NCBI GenBank assembly: GCA_016178505.1
Contig: JACOTG010000044.1
Coordinates: forward strand, 1 to 50,948
Direction: 5' to 3'
Source of the DNA: Planctomycetota bacterium
GTDB taxonomy: Bacteria > Planctomycetota > JACOTG01
Length of the DNA: 50,948 nt
The first letter of the stretch is position 1. Each line of letters starts with the position of its first letter. Shown piece after piece: positions 1 to 7,292 of the stretch. Position numbers and translations under genes: made by a program. The notes below the pieces were generated by a model. That model searched no databases and was not told the DNA's origin. It saw only the letters and a program-made list of their open reading frames with translations.

Positions 1-621
1 GTTCGGCGCCGGGCGGTAGTGCGTCGCGATGTCGGGCATGAGATCGAAGGCCGGCATCGGAAGCGCGTCCATGTCCTGTACGCCGGGCCGCGGGCCGGTG
101 TCGACGATCGCACCATCGCGTCGCAGGTGGAGACCGACGACGCGATCGAGCGCGCGCCCGTCGCCGCCGAGCAGCGCTTCCATCACCTCGACGATCGTCC
201 AATCGGCCTCGCCGACGGCGCCGAAGTCGAACTCCGTGAAGCGCTCGAGGGTCTCGACCGGCGCGGCCGTCATGTGCGTGCCGCCGAGGATCGTGATCAC
301 GCCGGGCAACTCCGCCTTCACGCGACGGGCGACGCGTGCCGCCGCGCACACCGACATCGTCGTCGCGGTCAACCCAACGACGCGCGCGCCCGATTCGCGC
401 ACGCGGCGAATCACTTCGTCGTCGTCGATCTCCTCGGCGGGCGCGTCGACGATCGCGGGAACGATGCCGCGCGAACGCAAGGTCGCCGCGAGATAGGCGT
501 ACCCGAGCTGCGGCAGACATGAGCCAGCCGTCTTGAACTTGCCGTAGCGCTCGGCAAGCGTGACCGGCGGATTCACGAAGACGATGTCGGCCCGCGTCCC
601 TCGACTCGCACTGGCGATCAT
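1..621 (-). CDS. B12-binding radical SAM protein, partial (C-terminus beyond window)
   Basis: An open frame of 207 codons reads on the minus strand from an ATG at 621 and leaves the window at base 1, so only the N-terminal part is visible. Residues about 12-145 resemble the cobalamin-binding Rossmann domain of B12-dependent radical SAM enzymes: VFVNPPV (14-20), LPQLGYAYLAATLR (36-49), VVGLTATT (81-88), ILGGTHMT (111-118) and GEADWTIVE (137-145). The CxxxCxxC cluster motif would lie beyond the edge. The ATG is 4 nt past the stop of the preceding radical SAM gene, so it is probably the third cistron of one transcript. Such enzymes often methylate or rearrange unactivated carbons in lipids, hopanoids, RiPPs or antibiotics; the substrate here cannot be read. 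The family call is fairly secure, the role unknown. Confidence 0.85.
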   Translation of the reverse strand, partial: MIASASRGTRADIVFVNPPVTLAERYGKFKTAGSCLPQLGYAYLAATLRSRGIVPAIVDAPAEEIDDDEVIRRVRESGARVVGLTATTMSVCAAARVARRVKAELPGVITILGGTHMTAAPVETLERFTEFDFGAVGEADWTIVEVMEALLGGDGRALDRVVGLHLRRDGAIVDTGPRPGVQDMDALPMPAFDLMPDIATHYRPAPN

Positions 622-625
622 CGCG

Positions 626-1660
626 TCACAGGCTCCAGTTCGTGCCGCAACCACGGCAGCAGTTCACGGGATCGGGCGAAAGGAATCGGCGACGAAACGT
701 TCGGTAACCGGCTCCGTTCCAGAGGTCCGCGATCGACGTCTCGCGGACGTTTCCGAGCGTGATCTCGCGGTAGTTCGGATCGACGAAGGGTGCGATGCAG
801 CACGGAAGGAGATTCCCGTTCGCGGTCACGTAGAGGAGCGTCCACGGACGCTGGCACGCCGACCACGGACGATCCGACGACGTTCGCTCGCCGTAGCACG
901 CGACCGGATCCATCGCGCCCGAGCCGCGAAACGCGATACCCTTCGCGGCAGCGCGGGTCCTCGCCTCGACGAGCGCGTGCTCCTCCTCGGAGTCGTACGC
1001 GACGAACGCCGATTCCCCGCGGCTCGCGACGCCGAACGCGTCATCGCCCTCGCGGAACGTGACGCGATGCAGATAGACCTCCTCGGCGCCGACATCCGCC
1101 GCGATGTCGACGAGCTCCGGGAGCTCGGCGACGTTGGCACGAAGTCCGATCAACCACAGAGCCACTCGCGGCTTCGACGAGCCACGCTCGCGCCGGCGAG
1201 CGATGAACTGCCGCACGCGCTCGACGATCTGCGGCAACAAGTCTGCGCCGCGAATCGCCTCGAACGTTTCGGGGTGCGCGGCGTCGAGCGACACGCGGAG
1301 TTCGTCGAGTCCGCCGTCGATCAATCGATCCGCCCACTCCGGCGACAGAAGCGTCCCGTTCGTGTTGAACACGACCGAAACGCCGCGGCCCGCGAGGTCG
1401 GCGACGATTTCCGGCAGCTCGCGGTTGAGCAGCGGCTCGCCGATTCCTTGAAGCACCGCGCGGCGAAGCGATGGCACTTGATCCGCGACGCGCCGAATCT
1501 CGGCGAGCGAGAGGTCTGCCGCAGGCTCGACGGTGTGAAACGTCCGAAGGCACGTGCGACAGGGAAGATTGCAACGGTTGGTGACTTCGAAGTAGATGCA
1601 GGTCGGAAGCGCCGGCGCCAGCTCACCGCGCACCTCGCGGGCGACCGTTGAAACGTTCAC
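626..1660 (-). CDS. Radical SAM protein with SPASM-like C-terminus
   Basis: A 344-residue protein starting at a GTG that overlaps the upstream stop as GTGA. The radical SAM cysteines are C30, C34 and C37 (TNRCNLPCRTC), followed by the glycine-rich GIGEPLL strand and FNTNGTLL, which fit the SAM-binding TIM barrel. The C-terminal part has the usual auxiliary-cluster layout: ACQRPW, then NGNLLPCC, then GNVRETSIADLWNG, and a final CCRGCG. This suggests one or two extra Fe-S clusters. It sits between another SPASM protein and a B12-binding radical SAM enzyme, an arrangement common in clusters that modify lipids or peptides. The radical SAM/SPASM assignment is strong. No substrate, precursor peptide or pathway partner is visible, so the reaction is not assigned. 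Confidence 0.85.
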   Translation of the reverse strand: MNVSTVAREVRGELAPALPTCIYFEVTNRCNLPCRTCLRTFHTVEPAADLSLAEIRRVADQVPSLRRAVLQGIGEPLLNRELPEIVADLAGRGVSVVFNTNGTLLSPEWADRLIDGGLDELRVSLDAAHPETFEAIRGADLLPQIVERVRQFIARRRERGSSKPRVALWLIGLRANVAELPELVDIAADVGAEEVYLHRVTFREGDDAFGVASRGESAFVAYDSEEEHALVEARTRAAAKGIAFRGSGAMDPVACYGERTSSDRPWSACQRPWTLLYVTANGNLLPCCIAPFVDPNYREITLGNVRETSIADLWNGAGYRTFRRRFLSPDPVNCCRGCGTNWSL

Positions 1661-2688
1661 GGCGCGGCATCCACGATCGTGGTGCAGTAGTTCTTGGCGT
1701 GCAGGAGCTCGACTGCGGCCGCACCCTCGCGCCGTCGAAGCGGCAGATCGAGCAGCTCTCCGCGCACGATCGGACAGAACGGATCGGGGTCTTCGATGCT
1801 GCCGGTGATGGCACGCCGACTCGCACAGCCGCCGCGGCAGATCGCGACGAGCTCGCACCGCGTGCAGGCTTCCGGAAGCGTTCGCGAGAGCCGGAACGGC
1901 TCGCTCTCGACGACGTTCGGGCCGACGGCGCGAAGATCCCCGAGCGCCAAGGTTCCGTCGGGCCAGTACACGCACGGCATCACGCGCTTGCCGGGCGTGA
2001 GACGCAGGCTCGTGCCGCCGCACGGCGAGCCGTGCACCGTCCGGAGCCCGAGCACCGCGGCAACCAACGGCTCCGTGCACGAAACGAGGTAGGTCTGCGA
2101 GAGAATCGAGCGGAAGCCGTCCCAGAACTGCTCGTAGGAGAGCGAGTACTTGTCGGTGTTGACCGGCTGGTAGACGTTGAACCGGAATCGCGCGCCGAAT
2201 TGCGCGGCAAGCCGCGCGATGTCCGCGAGCTTGCGATAGTTCGTGTTCATCATCACGGCGATGACCGTCACAGGAAGTCCGAGTCTGCGGCATCTCGCGA
2301 TCGCGCCCGTGACCGTGTCGAAGGAGCCGGCGCCGCGGAAGGCGTCCTGCTCCTCGGCCGTCGGAAAGTCGATCGACACCTCGACGTCGTGCAGCTGACG
2401 GAGCAACTCGTCGGGCATGTGCAACAGCGTGTATCCGTTGCTCGTCAGGCTGACCCGGAGGCGGCGTGCGAGCAGGGATCGCACGATCTCCTCGAATCGA
2501 GGGTGAAGGCCGTTTTCGCCGGTGCCGAGGTTCACGGAATGGACCGGCACCGCGTCGCAAATTGCATCCACGTCCGCGAGCTCGAGTCGTTGCACGTCGC
2601 CGCCGGGCCGATAGCAATGGCCGCACGATAAGTTGCACTCGTTCGTGAGGCCGAGGCCGACGGAATAACTCAGGGGCCGGGCTTCCAA
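1657..2688 (-). CDS. Radical SAM/SPASM domain protein
   Basis: A 343-residue protein, first cistron of the radical SAM trio. The cluster motif is C18-C22-C25 (NECNLSCGHC), followed by NLGTGENGLHP and SLTSNGYT. The C-terminal half has SPASM-type cysteines: SPCGGTS, RVMPCVYW, CTRCELVAICRGGC, and a further Cys in DPFCPI. The organisation resembles PqqE, anaerobic sulfatase maturase and NirJ relatives, but the sequence does not single out one. The start is TTG at 2688, because no in-frame ATG or GTG lies between it and the first motif; GAGG sits about 9 nt upstream. A sigma-70-like promoter at 2831-2859 would give a leader of about 136 nt. The stop overlaps the next GTG. The specific function is unknown. 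Confidence 0.85.
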   Translation of the reverse strand: MEARPLSYSVGLGLTNECNLSCGHCYRPGGDVQRLELADVDAICDAVPVHSVNLGTGENGLHPRFEEIVRSLLARRLRVSLTSNGYTLLHMPDELLRQLHDVEVSIDFPTAEEQDAFRGAGSFDTVTGAIARCRRLGLPVTVIAVMMNTNYRKLADIARLAAQFGARFRFNVYQPVNTDKYSLSYEQFWDGFRSILSQTYLVSCTEPLVAAVLGLRTVHGSPCGGTSLRLTPGKRVMPCVYWPDGTLALGDLRAVGPNVVESEPFRLSRTLPEACTRCELVAICRGGCASRRAITGSIEDPDPFCPIVRGELLDLPLRRREGAAAVELLHAKNYCTTIVDAAP

Positions 2689-2830
2689 GGGACGTCGCCT
2701 CTTTCTCTCGCTCGGTCGCGGCAGGCCGACCGCAGACCCCAGAGAGCGCTATCAATGTTCGGCAATGTGGGCCGCTGCGTCAACCCGGGCTTCGGGTGCC
2801 AGTTCCCGTTCTTTCGATGGGGCAAAACAA

Positions 2831-2859
2831 AATATAGCCGAAGGCCGAAATCCGCGCAA
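2831..2859 (-). promoter_or_regulatory. Promoter of the radical SAM operon
   Basis: On the minus strand TTGCGC (2859-2854) is followed after 17 bp by TATATT (2836-2831). It is the most AT-rich patch in the parA/radical SAM divergent gap. It sits about 30 bp from the parA promoter and points the other way. Confidence 0.5.
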
Positions 2860-2889
2860 TCGAACGCCTCCGGGCGCCTCGTCGTCGCG

Positions 2890-2918
2890 TTGACTTGCCC
2901 GTTGCGCACCCCTATCAT
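2890..2918 (+). promoter_or_regulatory. Promoter of parA
   Basis: TTGACT (2890-2895), 17 bp, TATCAT (2913-2918). Transcription would begin near 2925, leaving a 26-nt leader that contains the GGAG ribosome-binding site before the ATG at 2951. Confidence 0.65.
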
Positions 2919-2950
2919 GCCGCCCGGGCGGCAACTCCTTGGAGATTCCC

Positions 2951-3844
2951 ATGAGGCGGCTCGCAGTCATCAACCAGAAAGGCGGCGTCGGAAAGACCAC
3001 GACGGCCGTCAACCTGGGCGCCGCGCTCGCCAACGTCGGTTCGCGAGTGTTGTTGATCGACGCGGACCCGCAAGCAAACTTGAGCGTTCACTTGAGCGTG
3101 GACATCTTCCACATCAAGAAGTCGGTTTACGACGTGCTGCGCGGCGAGGCGACGATCGCCGACGTCGTCGTGAAGACGTCGAATCCGAATCTCGACGTCG
3201 TTCCTTCGCACATCGACCTCTCCGGCGCGGAGCTCGAGCTGGCGAGCATGATGGGGCGCGAGACGGTTCTTCGCGAAGCGCTGCGCGACGTCGACGCGCG
3301 TTCGCTTGCGCGCGAGGCCCCGCCAATCGCACCCGCGCCGGGCGCCGTCACCGAGAGCGCGACGCCCGAACCGCCGCCCGCAGGGGCGTACGACTTCGTG
3401 ATCGTCGACTGTCCGCCCTCGCTCGGTCTTCTCTCGGTCAACGCGCTGACGGCCACGGCGGAGGTGATCGTCCCCGTTCAGACGCAGTTCTTCGCGCTCC
3501 AGGGCATGTCGAAGCTCCTCGATGTGCTTCGGCTCGTGAGGCGACGACTCAATCCCACCCTTCGACTCCTCGGGCTCCTGCCCTGCCTGTTCGACTCGCG
3601 GACGAATCTCAGCCAGGAAGTGCTCGCCGAGCTCCGCGCACACTTCGGAGAGCGTGTTTTCACGACGGCGATTCGGGCGAACGTGAAGCTCGCGGAAGCG
3701 CCGAGCCACGGCAAGCACATCTTCGATTACGCGCCCGATTCGCGTGGGGCCGAGGACTACCTCGCGCTCGCGCGCGAGGTACTGGCGCGCGGCGAACAAA
3801 CCATCGCGGACACGATCCCCGAGCTTCGCGCCACTTCCGCGTAG
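2951..3844 (+). CDS. parA: ParA/Soj-family chromosome partitioning ATPase (orphan)
   Basis: A 297-residue deviant Walker A ATPase: INQKGGVGKTTT near residue 7, ALANVGSRVLLIDADPQANLS (A' motif DADPQ), and VIVDCPPSLG (Walker B). The C-terminal half has the standard ParA features LFDSRTNLS, VKLAEAPSHGKHIFDYAP and RGAEDYLALAREV. Start chosen at ATG 2951 because GGAG lies 6-7 nt upstream; an in-frame TTG four codons earlier would bury that site. A proline/alanine-rich linker (around EAPPIAPAPGAVTESATPEP) interrupts the region before Walker B, where Soj proteins are usually shorter. No parB or parS-like partner lies next to it, so it could position chromosome origins with a distant ParB or act on another cargo. 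The stop abuts the convergent usp stop with no base between. Confidence 0.9.
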   Translation: MRRLAVINQKGGVGKTTTAVNLGAALANVGSRVLLIDADPQANLSVHLSVDIFHIKKSVYDVLRGEATIADVVVKTSNPNLDVVPSHIDLSGAELELASMMGRETVLREALRDVDARSLAREAPPIAPAPGAVTESATPEPPPAGAYDFVIVDCPPSLGLLSVNALTATAEVIVPVQTQFFALQGMSKLLDVLRLVRRRLNPTLRLLGLLPCLFDSRTNLSQEVLAELRAHFGERVFTTAIRANVKLAEAPSHGKHIFDYAPDSRGAEDYLALAREVLARGEQTIADTIPELRATSA

Positions 3845-4681
3845 TCAGCGCGTCAAGAGTACCGGGATGCGAGCGCTCCTCAGGACCTGCTCCGTCGTGC
3901 TTCCAATGATGAGCTCGCGAATGCGGCTGTGTCCGTAGGCGCCCATGACGATCATCTGACAGTCCAGGCGTTCGGCGACGTCCAGTATGGCTCGATGCGG
4001 ATCGCCGGACCGCACCGCGACCTCGTGTGCTGGAACGGTCGGACCGATCCTCGTCGCGATCTCGGCCCGCAGCGCGTCCTCGGTCGCGTGACCGCCGTCG
4101 ACGGTGAGCACCGTGAAGTGGAGATTCGTACGCCGCGCGATCTCGGCTGCAAGCTGCAGGGCCTGGCGCGAGTGTTGGCTCCCGTCGTACGCGACGACGG
4201 CACGCGTGATGTCGCGGTATTTCTTCGGCGTCACCAAGATTGGCCGCGCGCTGGCCCGCACGACGCCTTGGACCGAGCCCCCGAGGGACTCACCGTGCCA
4301 CTCGCCGTGCTCGCCCTTCTGCCCGATCACGATCAAATCACAGCGTTGGCCGCGCTCGAGGATGAGCCGGGCCGCGATTCCGCGCGTGACTTCGCAATCG
4401 CACGGAATGCCGGCCGCCTTGCAGCGACCCTCGAGGTCCGCGAGGATCGCGCGCGCCTTGGCCTCCAGGAAGCGAGTGACCTTGTCCTTGTATTCGAGTC
4501 CGGGCTCGAGTCCAACGGTGGCGAGGTAATCGCGAAGGAGAGGCCCTTCGATCTTTTTCGTCTCGATCACCGAGAGTGCATGAACGTGCGAGCCGAAGAC
4601 GCGCGCGACGAAGACGGCGTAGTCGGAGACCTTCGCGCCGAACTCGGATGTGTCGATTGCGGCGAGTAGAGCGCCGATCAT
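3845..4681 (-). CDS. Tandem UspA-domain universal stress protein
   Basis: A 278-residue protein made of two Usp domains. Domain 1 (about 1-150) begins MIGALLAAIDTSEFG and contains DLIVIGQKGEHGEWHGESLGGSV. Domain 2 (about 155-278) begins VVAYDGSQHS and carries MGAYGHSRIRELIIGSTTEQ, the GxxG-x9-G(S/T) ATP-binding motif, ending IPVLLTR. Only domain 2 has the clear nucleotide loop, so domain 1 may be structural. Usp proteins act in the cytoplasm in stress and starvation; no specific partner is visible. It is transcribed divergently from mqnA from a promoter whose -10 bases are shared with that of mqnA. Its stop codon directly touches the parA stop, with no terminator between them, so the two transcripts may run into each other. 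Confidence 0.9.
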   Translation of the reverse strand: MIGALLAAIDTSEFGAKVSDYAVFVARVFGSHVHALSVIETKKIEGPLLRDYLATVGLEPGLEYKDKVTRFLEAKARAILADLEGRCKAAGIPCDCEVTRGIAARLILERGQRCDLIVIGQKGEHGEWHGESLGGSVQGVVRASARPILVTPKKYRDITRAVVAYDGSQHSRQALQLAAEIARRTNLHFTVLTVDGGHATEDALRAEIATRIGPTVPAHEVAVRSGDPHRAILDVAERLDCQMIVMGAYGHSRIRELIIGSTTEQVLRSARIPVLLTR

Positions 4682-4719
4682 GGACGGTGCCGAGCTGCCC
4701 AGCCCAGCTTCTCCTTCGA

Positions 4720-4748
4720 TTGAACGGAGGCAATTGCCGGCCTATACT
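4720..4748 (+). promoter_or_regulatory. Promoter of mqnA
   Basis: TTGAAC (4720-4725), 17 bp, TATACT (4743-4748). The predicted start near 4755 gives a leader of about 32 nt with AAGGAG at 4770-4775 before the GTG start of mqnA. Confidence 0.65.
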
Positions 4749-4771
4749 AGCCGCCTCCGATCACCTGTCAA
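4744..4771 (-). promoter_or_regulatory. Promoter of usp, sharing its -10 with mqnA
   Basis: On the minus strand TTGACA (4771-4766), 16 bp, TAGTAT (4749-4744). Five of the six -10 bases are the same base pairs that form the mqnA -10 on the other strand. The predicted leader to the usp ATG is about 56 nt. Confidence 0.6.
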
Positions 4772-4786
4772 GGAGACCCAGCCACC

Positions 4787-5605
4787 GTGCCCACCGTCCA
4801 TCGCATCGGTTCGGTGCCGTATCTCAACGCGAAACCGTTGATCACGTCGCTTGCGGCTCGATCCGACGTCGAGCTTCACCTCATGCCGCCGCGGCCGTTG
4901 TCGGCGCTGCTCGCCGAAGGCCGCGTCGACGTCGCGTTGATTCCAACGTTCGAGTTCCTGCGGCAGCCCTCGTACCGCGCGGTTCCGGGCATCGCGATCG
5001 CGTCTCGCGGACCCGTGCGATCCGTGCTCCTCTTTCACCGAGTGCCCGTCGACCGAGTCCGACGAGTGGCGGTGGATCAGTCGAGCCTCTCGTCGGCGGC
5101 GCTCGTTCGCGTGATCCTCGAGAGACGCTACGGGCTCGAGCCGATCTATGCCGACGTGCCGCCGGATTTCGCGGCGCTCGATCGCGAAACCGACGCGGTG
5201 CTGCTCATCGGAGACCCCGCAATGCAGGCCGCTGCGAAGAGCGTCGTTCCGCGGCTCGACCTCGGGGACGAATGGCAGAAGCTGACGGGGCTTCCATTCG
5301 TGTACGCCGTGTTCGCGATTCGCCCGCACGCCGACGAAACGCAACTGACTCGGCTCTTGCTGGAAGCGAAGGCACGGGGGATCGGCGAGATCGACGCCAT
5401 CGCGGACGCTCATTCGACATCGCTTGGGATTGCGGCCGTCGAGCTTCGATCTTATCTGCGAGAGGCGATCCGGTTCGATCTCGGCGCTGACGAGATGTCT
5501 GGAATCGAAGCCTTTCGAGATCGCGCATTCGATCTCGGACTGCTCGAGTCTCGCCGAACGATCGACGTCGCGGAAGCGGGCCTTACTTCAGCAGGAACAT
5601 CTTGA
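4787..5605 (+). CDS. mqnA: MqnA, chorismate dehydratase of futalosine menaquinone synthesis
   Basis: A 272-residue protein of the MqnA family, which dehydrates chorismate to 3-enolpyruvyl-benzoate, the first step of the futalosine route to menaquinone. Recognisable blocks are RIGSVPYLNAKPL at the N-terminus, GRVDVALIPTFEFL, the DQSSLSS loop, ADVPPDF, DAVLLIGDPAM, and LTGLPFVYAVFAIR. The length is typical. GTG start at 4787 with AAGGAG 11 nt upstream and a strong promoter. The other mqn genes are not in this window. The last 23 bp overlap the 3' end of the convergent zinc-ribbon gene, so the two mRNAs are complementary at their ends. Its presence implies menaquinone-based respiration by the non-MenFDH route. 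Confidence 0.9.
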   Translation: MPTVHRIGSVPYLNAKPLITSLAARSDVELHLMPPRPLSALLAEGRVDVALIPTFEFLRQPSYRAVPGIAIASRGPVRSVLLFHRVPVDRVRRVAVDQSSLSSAALVRVILERRYGLEPIYADVPPDFAALDRETDAVLLIGDPAMQAAAKSVVPRLDLGDEWQKLTGLPFVYAVFAIRPHADETQLTRLLLEAKARGIGEIDAIADAHSTSLGIAAVELRSYLREAIRFDLGADEMSGIEAFRDRAFDLGLLESRRTIDVAEAGLTSAGTS

Positions 5606-5873
5606 GAACGACGACGATCACGGCAAGCGACGCCAACAATGCGACGAGCGGAACGATCAGGGCCATCTTCGAGTGCTTGGTCTCGGGCGCGATCGCCACG
5701 GTCGGCGCGGGTCGCGGCGCCGAAGCGCGACGAACCGACTGCTCTTCACCCTTGATGAAGATCAGCTTGCCGCACTTGCGGCACTGGATCTTTCGGCTGC
5801 CATAGTTCTCGGGGATGTTGTACTTCGCGCCGCACTCTGCGCACTTGATGCTGATCTTGGTGGTGGTTTCCAT
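5583..5873 (-). CDS. Small tail-anchored zinc-ribbon protein (MJ0042-like)
   Basis: A 96-residue protein. The N-terminus is a four-cysteine zinc ribbon, CAECGAKYNIPENYG followed by IQCRKCGK, of the MJ0042/zinc_ribbon_5 type seen in myxobacteria and planctomycetes. A short Pro/Ala/Arg linker leads to one C-terminal hydrophobic helix (MALIVPLVALLASLAVIVVVL) ending in KMFLLK, so it should be tail-anchored with the ribbon in the cytoplasm. Start ATG 5873 is set by GAGGAGG 8 nt upstream; a longer in-frame reading to 6107 is Arg-rich and unlike a protein. A promoter at 6103-6132 gives an unusually long leader of about 220 nt with a 9-bp hairpin just before the ribosome-binding site. Function unknown. 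Confidence 0.85.
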   Translation of the reverse strand: METTTKISIKCAECGAKYNIPENYGSRKIQCRKCGKLIFIKGEEQSVRRASAPRPAPTVAIAPETKHSKMALIVPLVALLASLAVIVVVLKMFLLK

Positions 5874-5900
5874 GGTGCAGGCCTCCTCGGGCGTGGAGCG

Positions 5901-5926
5901 GAATGAGGAAGCGCGACTCCTCATTC
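5901..5926 (-). promoter_or_regulatory. Leader hairpin before the zinc-ribbon gene
   Basis: A perfect 9-bp inverted repeat, GAATGAGGA and TCCTCATTC, separated by 8 nt, lies about 28 nt upstream of the ATG at 5873 inside the predicted leader. On the transcribed strand one arm contains GAGGA, a decoy-like Shine-Dalgarno sequence. Confidence 0.45.
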
Positions 5927-6102
5927 CTCGCGGCGGACACCTGAACTCTCGGTGCCGATCGGCCTCCGCTCCCCGGGACCAGGGATCGGAGCAGCGCCGC
6001 GTCAGACCGTTCGGCATCCGAAGAGCGCACACGCGATTGGTGCGCACGGGGAAGACTGGGCCGCGCCGGCCCGCATGCCCTTCCCTTTCCTTCTCGGCCA
6101 GA

Positions 6103-6132
6103 AACATAAGCGATGCGCCGTGTGAAAGTCAA
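6103..6132 (-). promoter_or_regulatory. Promoter of the zinc-ribbon gene
   Basis: On the minus strand TTGACT (6132-6127), 18 bp, TATGTT (6108-6103). The -35 lies inside an inverted repeat GTGAAA/TTTCAC (6122-6127 and 6134-6139) that could be an operator shared with the divergent galK. Confidence 0.5.
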
Positions 6133-6164
6133 GTTTCACGACGACGTCGAGAGAGAAAGATTGC

Positions 6165-7292
6165 GTGAGTCACGCGTGTGTTCGTCGAGCCCATGACGTC
6201 TTCGAGCGCTCGTTCGGCCGCGAGCCCGAGTGGATCGCGCGCGCGCCCGGTCGCGTGAACCTCATCGGCGAACACACCGACTACAACGAAGGTTTCGTAC
6301 TTCCCATGGCAATCGATCGCTTCGTCGTCGTCGCCGGATCGCCGACGATCCACGAGAAGCGGAGTCGGTTGGTCGCAGCGGACCTCGGCGAGATGCGCGA
6401 GGTCGACGTCACGCGCACCGTTGCCGAGGGATCCTTCGTGGATTACGCGATCGGAGTGCTTCAGGCGTTGGGCGACCGCGGCATCGAGCCGCCGCCGTTC
6501 GAAGCGGTGATCGCCTCGAACTTGCCGCGCGGCTCCGGCCTCTCGTCGTCCGCAGCGCTCGACGTCGCGCTCACGCTGTTTTTTGCCCGGCTCGCGGGAG
6601 CCGAGATCGCGCCGCTGGACGTCGCGCTCGTCGCGCAGGCCGCCGAAAACCGCTTCGTCGGAGTGCAATGCGGGATCATGGATCCGTTCGTCATCGCCCA
6701 CGGGCGCGACGGATGTGCTTTGAAGATCGACTGTCGCGCGATGGTCGGCGAGGAAGTGCCGGCACGGATCGACGGATTCGACTGGCAGGTGCTGCACTCG
6801 GGCGTCGTGCGCGCGCTCGCGAAATCCGAGTACAACCAGCGTCGCGCGGAGTGCGAACGCGCCGTCGCCGCCGTTCGAGCACGGCATCCGGAAGTCCGGG
6901 CGCTCAGAGACGTGTCGATCGAGGAGATCGAGGAAGCGACACTCGACGATGTTGCGCGACGCCGGGCGCGTCACGTCATCGCAGAAAACGAGCGGGTCGT
7001 GGCGTGCGAGCGCGCGCTTCGCCGCTGTGACGTCACAACGATCGGCCGGCTCTTTGCCGAGTCGCATGCGAGCCTACGCGACCTCTACGAAGTCTCGTGC
7101 CCGGAGCTGGACGAACGCGTCGCGCGCGCTCGAGCAGAAGGAGCCGTCGCGGCGCGCATGACCGGTGCCGGCTTCGGCGGCTCGATCCTCGCGCTCTCGG
7201 CTAATGGGGTCAGACCCCGGACGACGGGACTCGACGTCGGGATCGTGTCGCCGACCGGAGTCGAGCCGCGCTGCTGGCGAACGCGCGACTGA
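6165..7292 (+). CDS. galK: Galactokinase
   Basis: A 375-residue GHMP kinase that should phosphorylate galactose at C1 (Leloir pathway). It has the galactokinase signature GRVNLIGEHTDYNEGFVLPMAID (about 27-49), the phosphate-binding loop PRGSGLSSSAALDVA (about 121-135), and the third GHMP motif MTGAGFGGS near residue 330. GTG start at 6165; GAGAGA lies upstream. No galT, galE or galM is adjacent. The C-terminus is odd: after GFGGSILALS the usual closing strands are replaced by about 30 residues, including NGVRPR, which is encoded by the perfect palindrome GGGGTCAGACCCC. A MITE-like element begins directly after the stop. The catalytic core looks intact, so it is probably active, but the last beta segment may have been rewritten by a repeat insertion. 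Confidence 0.9.
   Translation: MSHACVRRAHDVFERSFGREPEWIARAPGRVNLIGEHTDYNEGFVLPMAIDRFVVVAGSPTIHEKRSRLVAADLGEMREVDVTRTVAEGSFVDYAIGVLQALGDRGIEPPPFEAVIASNLPRGSGLSSSAALDVALTLFFARLAGAEIAPLDVALVAQAAENRFVGVQCGIMDPFVIAHGRDGCALKIDCRAMVGEEVPARIDGFDWQVLHSGVVRALAKSEYNQRRAECERAVAAVRARHPEVRALRDVSIEEIEEATLDDVARRRARHVIAENERVVACERALRRCDVTTIGRLFAESHASLRDLYEVSCPELDERVARARAEGAVAARMTGAGFGGSILALSANGVRPRTTGLDVGIVSPTGVEPRCWRTRD
7206..7218. repeat. REP-like palindrome GGGGTCAGACCCC inside galK
   Basis: A perfect 6+1+6 inverted repeat near the 3' end of galK, translated as part of NGVRPR. It has the form of a short extragenic palindrome, yet lies in coding sequence. I found no second copy in the window by eye. Confidence 0.6.

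Noticed and set aside
560..1651. A 363-codon plus-strand frame opposite the second radical SAM gene
   Set aside because: Arg/Asp/Ala-rich composition and no motif; it is the antisense of a convincing coding sequence in GC-rich DNA.
626..2755. A continuous 709-codon minus-strand frame covering both radical SAM genes
   Set aside because: Its first half is Arg/Ala-rich out-of-frame sequence over the first SPASM gene. Only from GTG 1660 does it encode the second radical SAM protein.
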